Positions 55,965 to 64,000 of a DNA stretch of 64,000 nucleotides are shown piece after piece. The first letter of the stretch is position 1, and each line of letters begins with the position of its first letter. The stretch comes from Lepidodermella squamata (Eukaryota > Gastrotricha), in assembly GCA_047495785.1 (NCBI GenBank), contig JBLDXI010000015.1, positions 1,860,001 through 1,924,000 on the forward strand, in the 5' to 3' direction. A program made the position numbers and the translations under genes. The notes under the pieces are model-generated. The model saw only the letters and a list, made by a program, of their open reading frames with translations. It ran no database searches and was not told the DNA's origin.

Positions 55965-56346
55965 AAGGGTTGAACAGTTTGCAGTATCGAATAAGATCGG
56001 ACAAAATCAAGGAATTAGAATTTGACTTTATTTCTACATATTTTTCCGTTCTTTCTCTATGGTTCGAATATACTTCTTGCCCTCAATTATTAAGAAAAAA
56101 ACTGTTTTTTAAACTGTTTTCCCATGGTTTTCATAAGTTAGAATTTAGAAACAAATATTAGAAGAGCTCGTATAATCATAGATCAGGATGTATGTATAAT
56201 AGTAATTTTCGACAGAAAGTTTGGATAATGTGACATCACTCGCACACTATGATATCACTCCAGGTTCCGTTCCAGTTCCAGTTTCATCCTCATATTTTCG
56301 ACGATAATGCCAGATAAAATGAGGCCATCACACTCGAAGTCACTCA
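55965..56346. other. Region downstream of the class C receptor
   Basis: AT-rich 3' flank before the array resumes. No gene seen. Confidence 0.35.
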
Positions 56347-56419
56347 GGTTCCGTAGTGTAGTGGTTATCACGTCTCCTTCACACGGAGAAGGTCGCGGGT
56401 TCGAACCCCGCCGGAACCT
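56347..56419 (+). tRNA. tRNA-Val (CAC), third copy
   Basis: Intact and identical to the copy at 51427. Confidence 0.9.
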
Positions 56420-56491
56420 CGTCGAACCTTTTTCCAACTTCAAAAAGGTTCCATTGCCATTAAAGAGGATTTAGTTCTCCTGAAATCATCT

Positions 56492-56563
56492 GGGGATGTA
56501 GCTCAGTGGTAGAGCGCTTGCTTTGCATGTAAGATGTCCGGGGTTCAAACCCCGGCATCTCCA
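56492..56563 (+). tRNA. tRNA-Ala (TGC), third copy
   Basis: Intact; one base differs at the start of the T arm (CCGGGG for CCCGGG) without loss of pairing. Confidence 0.9.
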
Positions 56564-56724
56564 ATTTTTGTTTCCAAATTGGTACCTAATAGTTGAACAA
56601 TAAACCAACTTAACTTGAATTTTGCAAGTTTATTCGGAGAATTTGTTGAGAGTTTATTGGTAAAGGCTTTGCGATCGTTTGGAGCTGTTCATAACTTGGT
56701 CAGCTGTCATCCAAAAAAGATTAT

Positions 56725-56806
56725 CGCTGCCAGTAGGATTTGAACCTGCGCGCGGAGACCGCATCTGATTTCAAGTCAGACCCCTTAACCACTCGGGCAT
56801 AGCAGC
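56725..56806 (-). tRNA. tRNA-Ser (TGA), second copy
   Basis: Minus strand; matches the copy at 51808 except one T-stem base (GCAGG for GTAGG), which creates a C-A mismatch. Probably still functional. Confidence 0.8.
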
Positions 56807-57145
56807 TTGGTTGTTATCAATCGTTATTTCGAAGTCAAGCATTTTCGATGATAAATTCTACGCAAAAATGCTACATTCTTCCATGGGCGATAATAATTGC
56901 AATCATCATATGTAAAACATGAGCCCATATCGGTATTTTCTTGCTGGAGATAGCTGGAATTTCAAACCGAAGCTGGACATAGCTGGAAATTCGGTTCAGA
57001 ATGAGAAACATGAAATGAGTGTTAAGGCCGAGCCTTGGCCGCGACCTCTGAATTCTGTACCACGAGTCTTCGGGTAATAAACAGTCTCATCAATCATCAA
57101 ACGAAAACCGTTGTAAATTACTCATTTATTGACGCTCTTCAACCC

Positions 57146-57217
57146 GGCCTAGTGGCCTAATGGTAAGGCGTCGGCCTCCGGAGCCGGAGATTGTGGGTTC
57201 GAGTCCCATCTGGGTCG
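57146..57217 (+). tRNA. tRNA-Arg (CCG), second copy
   Basis: Same as the copy at 52027 except GGCCTAG in the acceptor, which turns a C-G pair into T-G. Confidence 0.85.
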
Positions 57218-57286
57218 CTAATTTTTATGTCCACATGAACATACTGGCACTTCTTCCAAAATCATCGATTAGCTCAGCTATCAGCC

Positions 57287-57358
57287 GGCTTAGTAGCTTA
57301 GTGGTAGAGCATCTGTCTTGTAAACAGAAGGTCACGGGTTCGATCCCCGTCTGGGCCT
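57287..57358 (+). tRNA. tRNA-Thr (TGT), second copy
   Basis: Same as the copy at 52170 except GGCTTAG, giving another T-G acceptor pair. Confidence 0.85.
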
Positions 57359-57437
57359 CGGCACCTCTTTTTCCCCAGCTTTGATGAATCGATAGTTCAA
57401 TTACGAAGTCAGATTAGGACCCAGAGTGACCACAAGC

Positions 57438-57511
57438 GCCTCCTTGGCTCAGTTGGCTAGAGCGCCAGTCTCATAATCTGGAGGTCGTGAGTTCGATCCT
57501 CACAGGGGGCA
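57438..57511 (+). tRNA. tRNA-Met (CAT), second intact copy
   Basis: Identical to the copy at 51140. Confidence 0.9.
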
Positions 57512-57583
57512 GCTTCAACTTTTTGATATTGGGAACCCAAATCCTAACGAAGGTCACAACCCAATTAGGTTCCATCTTCATCC

Positions 57584-57655
57584 TCCCTGATGGTCTAGTG
57601 GTTAGGATTCCGCGCTTTCACCGCGGCGGCCCGGGTTCGATTCCCGGTCAGGGAA
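57584..57655 (+). tRNA. tRNA-Glu (TTC)
   Basis: The only intact Glu gene here: TCCCTGA pairs with TCAGGGA, anticodon loop CTTTCAC gives TTC, full variable loop and T arm. Confidence 0.9.
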
Positions 57656-57719
57656 TTTTTGCTATGGCTTGGATCCAGGTTTTTGCTGATTGTTTAGGCC
57701 CAGAGCTACTTATCATACA

Positions 57720-57792
57720 GATTCCGTAGTGTAGTGGTTATCACGTCTCCTTCACACAGAGAAGGTCACGGGTTCGAACCCCGCCGGAACCT
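57720..57792 (+). pseudogene. Degenerate tRNA-Val (CAC)
   Basis: Full length, but with single changes that break pairs in the acceptor (GATTCCG), anticodon stem (CAGAGA for CGGAGA) and T stem (CACGG for CGCGG). Likely a decaying copy. Confidence 0.65.
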
Positions 57793-57854
57793 CGTCCAGC
57801 ATTTTTCCAATTTTGTTTGCCTTGGGGTATCCGCTATATGTTAAATGTGTTAAA

Positions 57855-57916
57855 CTCAGTGGTAGAGCGCTTGCTTTGCATGTAAGATGTCCCGGGTTCA
57901 AACCCCGGCATCTCCA
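57855..57916 (+). pseudogene. 5'-truncated tRNA-Ala (TGC)
   Basis: Identical to the Ala copies from the D arm onward, but the 5' acceptor strand and start of the A box are replaced by unrelated sequence. Confidence 0.8.
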
Positions 57917-57981
57917 ATTTTTCCAACCAAGAGAGTGATAGGGAATTTCCATCTTCAAAGCTCTTCTATGTAATATCAACA

Positions 57982-58055
57982 GGTTCCGTTGTGTAGTGGT
58001 TCATCACGTCTGCTTTACACGCAGAAGGTCGCGGGTTCGAACCCCGCCGGAACCT
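57982..58055 (+). tRNA. tRNA-Val (TAC)
   Basis: Acceptor as in the Val-CAC genes, but the anticodon loop TTTACAC gives TAC, with compensating stem changes (CTGC with GCAG) and one extra D-loop base. An isoacceptor derived from the same ancestor. Confidence 0.85.
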
Positions 58056-58201
58056 TGTTTTTCCTACGATCATTGTAGCAACAAAGCCCTTGCAGCGTAA
58101 TTCTTAAAAAAGACTAGTGATTGTTCTGTTCTTCAAAATTTATTTTTAGCTTCAATAAATAGCATCGTTTTTAATTAAAAAAAATCGGTAAAATGATAAA
58201 G

Positions 58202-58222
58202 TAATAATAATAATAATAATAT
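58202..58222. repeat. Short AAT/ATA microsatellite
   Basis: About seven trinucleotide units downstream of the receptor kinase stop; no function inferred. Confidence 0.8.
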
Positions 58223-58316
58223 CAATTTCAGCGAGTGAAGCCTCGTCTAACAAAAAGACTGTCTACGATCGAAGAAAGAAAGAGAGATTGCATGATTATT
58301 CACAAAAAAAGAACAA

Positions 58317-61300
58317 TCAAATAAAAACTGATTCGATATTCGTTTCCAGGGGAGAATCGCGGTATTTTATCGCCGGCGAATGGGCCAGCGCCGTCATCAC
58401 AACCGGCTGCCGGGGCGGCGTCGCTGTTATAGCAACAATAGGCGGCGGAACAATAGTTATCGTAATATCAGGCTTATTCGACAGAAAATTCGCCTTCCTC
58501 GTGTTGGCCAGCGATTTTTCATGCGCCTTCTTCAAATGATGATTAATCACGGTTTCGTTAATACCAGACACCGACCCATTCGAATGGTCGTCCACCACGC
58601 CGGACGACAGCGATTGAACAGACGCGGCGTTACGCATGGGTGATTTCACGCACTGGCTACTGCGCGCAATATTTTTCGACCGCAACAGCGACGCGTGGCT
58701 ATTTTTCGAGAATTTTAAAGTCGAAGTCGCATTCGGTTTATGCCGCGCTAGTGTCGCGTAGCAAGGCACAGGTTGGCTGATGAACGACACGCGGTTCGTT
58801 GTCGAGTTATTTCGAGTCTCCAGAGCCGCGAGACTCGTGCAACTTTTACTGCCGGCGATTTTTTTCGACGCCGCATTCGCGCGAATCGACTTTAGATCTC
58901 GAAGTAGCTGCTTGAATGACGGCCGGTTTTCGGGCATAACCTGGAAGCATGACAGCATGATGCGGCACACGGCTGTAGGGCAGTCGCGTGGGCACTCTGG
59001 ATGCGCGCCGTTTTTCACCATTTCAAACACCTCGTGATTAGCCCGGCCGGCGTACGGCTGCCGGCCTAGCGAGAAAACTTCAAACATCAACACGCCGAAC
59101 GACCATATGTCGGATGGCGTAGTAAAAACGCCGTCGTTCAGCGACTCGGGCGCCATCCACCGCACGGGCATGAGGCCCTCGCCGACTTTACGGTAGCATT
59201 CATCTGTGGCATCCAACGCCCGCGCTAGGCCGAAGTCGCCGATTTTAACAACGCGCCGGCCGTCCGGCTGCAGGGTGACTAGGCAATTCCGCGCCGCTAT
59301 GTCGCGGTGGCAGAATCGCGATTTTTCCAGGTACCGACACCCGGCCGCTACGTCGATGCAAATGTCGAATAAGTCGTGAAGTTGTAGACACCCTGGCTCA
59401 GGTGCTCGCATTTGGTCGAGTGTAACCGAGTTCGATAGGCACTTTTCCGTCGCTGGCCTAGCCCGGCGGAGATACCCGAGTAAGTCGCCTTCGTTCATCA
59501 ATTCTAGAACCATAAGCGGCCAGGCTGTTAGTGGGCTGTGAGGCAGGCTGCTGTGAGGCGATGGCGCGACGCACATGCCGATAAGGCGGACGATGTTAGG
59601 GTGGTAAAAGTGGGACATTAAGGCGGCTTCCCGGCAGAACGCAGCGCGGCGATCGGTGTCAGCGTCGGGTTTTAACGTCTTCACGGCAACTTTTGTGAGG
59701 GTAGGTGCGGCATTGGTGTCTAGTACGGTAAGTTCGCCCTCATAGACCTCTCCGAAAGCTCCGGAGCCAAGAAATCGGGAAATTACGATTTGGTCGCGGT
59801 TAAGCCGTAACACGTTCGGAGGAAGGTGACTCAGCCAGTTTGTAAGACCTCTGCAAAATAATAATAAAAAATTAAAATTAAGTTTTTATAAGTATGCAAA
59901 TTTTTCAATTTGAAAAAATTTAAAATTTAAAAACTTCATATTTTTTCAAATTTTTTATTTCAAATTGTAATTTAATAATTTATGTAAAATTTCAATTTTT
60001 TCAAATTTTTTAATTTTCAATCGACATGTTAAATCTTACCCCGAAGTTTCGTAGATCTGGTTGGTCATTGTTAGAAATCGAAGAGGGAATCCTGGTTTGC
60101 TAAGATTTCCAACCGAGTTTCCTGTCATGTTATTTTCAACATCGAACGAAAACATTGACCCAATCGCGTTTCCAGTCGATGACGTAGCTGTGATCGGCGA
60201 AGTTTCAGGCGACAGGGTGGATAGAGACCACAGCCCGCCTGTAGTATGATGCCCCCGGCCCGCGTTCATCAGCGTCATAGTTGCGGCTTGGGCTGAATTT
60301 CCGCTTGAAGTTGTCGAATAAATCGGGTGGTTGCTGTTCAAACTCCGCGACCGGTCTGACGGGAAACCGAGGTTTTGAGGCGGGCAGCTTTGGAATTGGA
60401 AAATGTTCCGACTTCGGGACTTTCCGCCGAAGCAATTGGCGAAGCGGCACAATGACCGGCCCATGATAGTTTTGATTGATCCAAAGCGAGAATTGGGACG
60501 TCGGAAAACTAAAATTAAAAAAATTAAAAATTAAGAAAAATTATTGAAATTTGAATTTAAAAATTGAAATTAATTAAATTTGTCTGTCAATGATTTAAGA
60601 AATTTCAAAAAATATTTTGGAGAGACTTGGAGCTTTCAGAAAAAATTTATAAGTTTCAAATATTTCAAATTTTGAATTTTGAAAATTTTTGAAAAAATAA
60701 GGAAAAACGAACTTACAAATTACGAATGCAGATAAACTGAGGCAAAAAGCCATGACACTGACGCAGGAAATTAGGGCGATGAAACCAGTTGCGGCGACCA
60801 AACTCGAGCCATTCATAAGCCCTAGCACGTTCGTGCTCGTCTCAGCCAAATGAACCGTAACCGGGTCCGAGCAGTCACTCAGCCAAATTTGGTCATCAAA
60901 CGCGAGACTCAATCGAAACCAGTAGTGCCGGTCGATTTCGAACTGTTCATCGCTGAAGACGACACTGCGCTGCTCTGAAGTGATATTTGTGGCCACCAAA
61001 TTCGTAACGTTCGAAGTTTGATGACAAAGCGATGAATCATCGCTGTAGAGTAGTTTGTAATCTAGCGCCACGTTTTTTCTCGCCAAAATTCTCGCCGGAT
61101 CGTTGTGGGCCGAGAATAACAGGACGTCGATGCCACCCGGGCTGGTCCAAACCCGGGGCGGGTCGAGTTTGAACCCGCCGGTTTCGACGACTAAATTCGA
61201 ATATTTCGGGTATATGTAGTAGTTGTTACCGCCATAGTCGAGGACTAGGCAGAATCGGTAGAAAGTTTTAGGTTGCAGGTCATTGATGACTTTGATTAAA

Positions 61301-64000
61301 TCTTCGGATTGGCTGCAATTCGAAGCCCGGCAAAGGTCGATACGCTTCGTTGATTTCGCATCGGCTGACGTCACGGCTGGTGAGCAGAATCGAAGCGCTG
61401 AGGCGAGACCGTAGGCGATTGAGGCGGAAACTAGACTGGTTGTATCCGATGAAACAAAGGTTGATGGGCTGAACTTGAAGCCAAGTTTGGACCTTTCCAA
61501 AGCTCCTAGAAAAATTCAAAAAATGTCATTAAAAATGGAAAATAATAAGGCAACAATTAAATTTTAATTTTTTTTTAATTTCAAATGTCAAGAAAATTGA
61601 CATTTTAAAAGAGGATAGAAAATTGGAAAAATTCACAAATTTTTATTTTGAATTTTTTTCGAAAACAAAATGAGAAAAATGATAAATATTATGAAAAATG
61701 CACCTGGTAAGACGTTAAATTTTCCGACACTCGAAGTTTTACACCGAGCATAAACCGGTTGACTGGTTTCCGTGGGCGGGAAAAGCCGCGATCTTGCCAC
61801 CAATTTAAACTCGTAAAGTCGATCCGGCGTCAAATGCGTAACCGTAACAGGCTTCGCTCCATCGATTTCCATTGACCGGCTGACCAGTTTCTTGTCATTT
61901 TGCTCCGACGGCTCGAGCCACCTTAAAATGTACTCAACTTGATCAGCTGGGCCGTTCGCCGTGGCTGGTTGGCGCCATTCCAGGTAGATTTCTTCAGGCG
62001 TGACGCGATTACACCGAAACTGGCGCGGTTCACTGGGCGATGAGGGCTGGGTTCGGATCCTGCCCGAAAACCAAACGCGACTTTGGTTGAAAGTCGGCAT
62101 TTTCAACTCAATAACCAGCTCATATTCGCTAAATGGCTGTAGGTTGTTGAAAGTTGCAGTTCGATTTTCAGAGTTGAATCGCTGCTTTTGACAGATTTGA
62201 CGATCGCGGTGCGAGCAAAGTGAGGCGAAATCCGCCGATTTTCCAACAGGTAAAAGGTACAGATTCGAGGCGTAGAGGGCGAGGCGATTCAGAGCCGAAC
62301 CAGCAGAGCAATTTTTATTCGTCAGGTTGAGAAAAGAAATTGAAATCGAGTTGGAAATTGAGTAATTTTTAAATAAAATCTCAGCCGAGTTCAAGTCGAA
62401 ACAAGCGCGATTTTCTGAAAAAAAATTATTAAAAAAATTAAAATAAAAATAAATTTCATACCGTGGATTGAAATCACATTTTCATCGAAAATTGGCTGGC
62501 AATCTTGGGTGAATTCCTGGCGTTCGTTAGTTAGAATTCGATCAACAGCTTGGCCAATCGATGCATCGAAATCGGTCATCATTTTATTAGAAAGTAGGTC
62601 AAAAATCACCGCCCCACTCGGCGATTTAGCATTGCCAGACAGCACGAATAATAGTCTACAAAAAATTGTAAATATTTAGGAAAATAATAAAAAATATTTC
62701 TTTACCCAGCGGTGGAGTTGACTACAATGCGATTCCAAACTTGGTCGTTAAGCAGCGGATAGACCAAAGTTTCGCGGTTATTCCCAGCCGAATTTTTCCA
62801 AGCCGCGCTGTGAAGTTCGGCTCCACTTCGCGATGTTGAATCACTTTCCAGCCAAAACACGCGTTGAGAAATGAAATCAAAGCTCAACGAATGGCGGCGA
62901 GTTCTCGATAGAATCGGGCTGTCAACTAACAGCCGCGTTTCGCCGCTTGATGACACAGCGTAAATTCGACCTTTATCAGCATCGATCCAGGCTATGGATC
63001 CGTTTTGGTGAATTTCAGGCGTTATTGGTAAATAAATCGAAGATTCAGTTCGAAGACTGCCAACTGCGGCCATAAATTTCGTAAAATTTCTACGAATTGA
63101 GCCATCGTAACCGGACGATATTGCTAGAGACGAATTCCGCCAACATAAATTCAGAGGTTCGAATTTTAAATCTAGATGAAAAGAACTAAAATTAAAAAAA
63201 TTCAGGTAATTTTATTTTATTTTCTCACCTTGGGTGTTGATTTTGATTTTCGCAGGCTCCGAGCAGTTCCAAATATTGCAATTTTCTATTTTAGCGAGGT
63301 ATTTTCCCGGCTTCAGGGCCGTAAAAATTACTTCTTCCTTTGTTGTACTTTGATGTAAAAATTTATCAGGATCAGATTCAGGCACCAAAGCAACGCTCGT
63401 TACAGCTTGAAACAAAGTTGGCAGGCGCCATTTAATCGAAATTGATGATAACACATCGACGTTATGAAAGGCTTGGAAAGCTTGAACAGATATTGGAGCT
63501 AAAAAAATTAATTTAAATTTTTATTTCAAAATTTTCAAAATTTCAACTCACCAAATGGGCTTTGTTGGACGTAGACATTAGCCGGAATAGCGCAGTGCCA
63601 TTTCGAGCAAAGCCGAATCGCGATATGAAGCGCGACTGAATCGCCCATTTTCAAGTCGGAAATCAGTTGATTTTGCGTTAAAATCGTTGAAAAGTTGCTG
63701 TTCCGAGTTCGATAAAACAGCGCATTTCCGATATCGATGAGAAAAAACGTCGGTTCATGCGTGGCTTGGTCGTCGAAAAACCATTTACAGCTGACTTTCA
63801 CCGAAAAATCGGCACCAGGCTGGCATTGGCACCTGACTTGCTCCGTGAAGGTTGACTTGAGGAATAAATCATCCAATTTAGGCATGTGTGGTAGGACGGA
63901 GATACGAGTCAAGTCTTTTGAAGTAGGGTGACTACTGCACAGGCCGTCGACTTCAAATGTCAGAATTTGCGACAAATCGCCGATTCGAGGCGACTTTTTC
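58317..64000 (-). CDS. ROS1: ROS1/Sevenless/ROL-3-type receptor tyrosine kinase (5' end beyond window)
   Basis: Exons (minus): beyond 64000-63552, 63498-63229, 63171-62706, 62655-62462, 62414-61704, 61505-60717, 60508-60040 and 59850-58317; all joins keep frame, giving about 1627 aa here. The extracellular part has fibronectin-III-like segments and an LDLR-YWTD-like propeller stretch (GSIAWIDADKGRIYAVSSSG, DFISQRVFWLES). TM helix: AATGFIALISCVSVMAFCL, then FFRRPNSR. Kinase: LGSGAFGEVYEG (P-loop), VAVKTLK (lysine), LELMNEGDLLGYLRRAR, CHRDIAARNCL, KIGDFGLAR, EGLMPVRWMAPESL and DIWSFGVLMFEVFSLG, matching ROS1. HRDL is HRDI, and the usual paired activation-loop tyrosines read CYRK, with one Tyr. 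A tail of about 190 residues is Ser/Asn-rich. ROL-3 acts in nematode cuticle and gut development; here the role is inferred. Confidence 0.88.

Noticed and set aside
51854-57384. Open frames across tRNA genes with peptides such as FRRGSNPRPSPCEGDV
   Set aside because: These are translations of tRNA sequence and its complement, a common false gene source.
51140-58055. CRISPR-like or satellite array of regular repeats
   Set aside because: Repeats fold as different tRNAs with distinct anticodons, and the DNA is eukaryotic.
60205-60450. Alternative minus-strand frame in the ROS1 juxtamembrane exon (RPVAEFEQQPPDLFDNFKRK)
   Set aside because: It looks protein-like, but splice phases on both sides require the other frame, and it ends in a stop before the kinase exon.
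1-64000. Bacterial contamination or horizontally acquired operon
   Set aside because: Spliceosomal introns, animal-only families and eukaryotic tRNA genes run through the whole window; no prokaryotic gene cluster is present.

Overview
This window looks like compact animal (ecdysozoan, most likely nematode) nuclear DNA. The signs are spliceosomal introns of mostly 45-70 nt with T-rich AG acceptors, animal-only gene families (a ROS1-type receptor kinase, class A and class C GPCRs, SGLT, NELF-B, FIP200/RB1CC1, BIR proteins, Nudix NUDT18), eukaryotic tRNA genes with internal promoters, and closely spaced same-strand genes separated by AATAAA plus AG acceptors, as expected for spliced-leader operons. 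The species cannot be named. A NELF-B gene and an internal TTAGGG/TTAGG tract argue against a close relative of Caenorhabditis elegans.

Layout. 1-9.5 kb (minus strand): two CD164-like sialomucins, two GDP-fucose-transporter-like SLC35C1 paralogues, three tandem ITPA-like NTP pyrophosphatases (one with intact motifs, two with lost active-site residues) and NELF-B. Sialomucin 2 appears to carry a whole SLC35C1-like gene inside its intron. 10.7-17.4 kb (plus): a short FIP200/RB1CC1 autophagy scaffold, a two-BIR protein and a NUDT18-like Nudix hydrolase. 18.1-22.3 kb (minus): a FMRFamide-receptor-like GPCR with a telomere-like tract in an intron. 24.3-31.1 kb (plus): a GT-A-like glycosyltransferase, the first of five STELLO-like glycosyltransferase genes, and a ten-exon ankyrin protein.

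31.2-49.0 kb is one co-oriented minus-strand block: an SGLT-type transporter (21 exons), two fucosyltransferase-like genes, three STELLO-like genes and three secreted Lys-rich repeat proteins, with glycosyltransferases and repeat proteins alternating. A fifth STELLO-like gene is divergent at 49.6-51.0 kb. 51.1-58.1 kb is a tRNA array built from a duplicated Met-Glu-Val-Ala-Ser-Arg-Thr unit, interrupted by an intronless GABA-B-like class C receptor. 58.3-64 kb (minus) is the 3' part of a ROS1/Sevenless/ROL-3 receptor tyrosine kinase that runs off the window.

The most coherent theme is Golgi glycosylation: two GDP-fucose transporter-like genes, two fucosyltransferase-like enzymes, six other glycosyltransferase-like genes, and candidate secreted or mucin-like substrates beside them. 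Exon joins were worked out by hand from splice sites and reading-frame continuity; all functional calls rest on remembered family motifs, not on searches.
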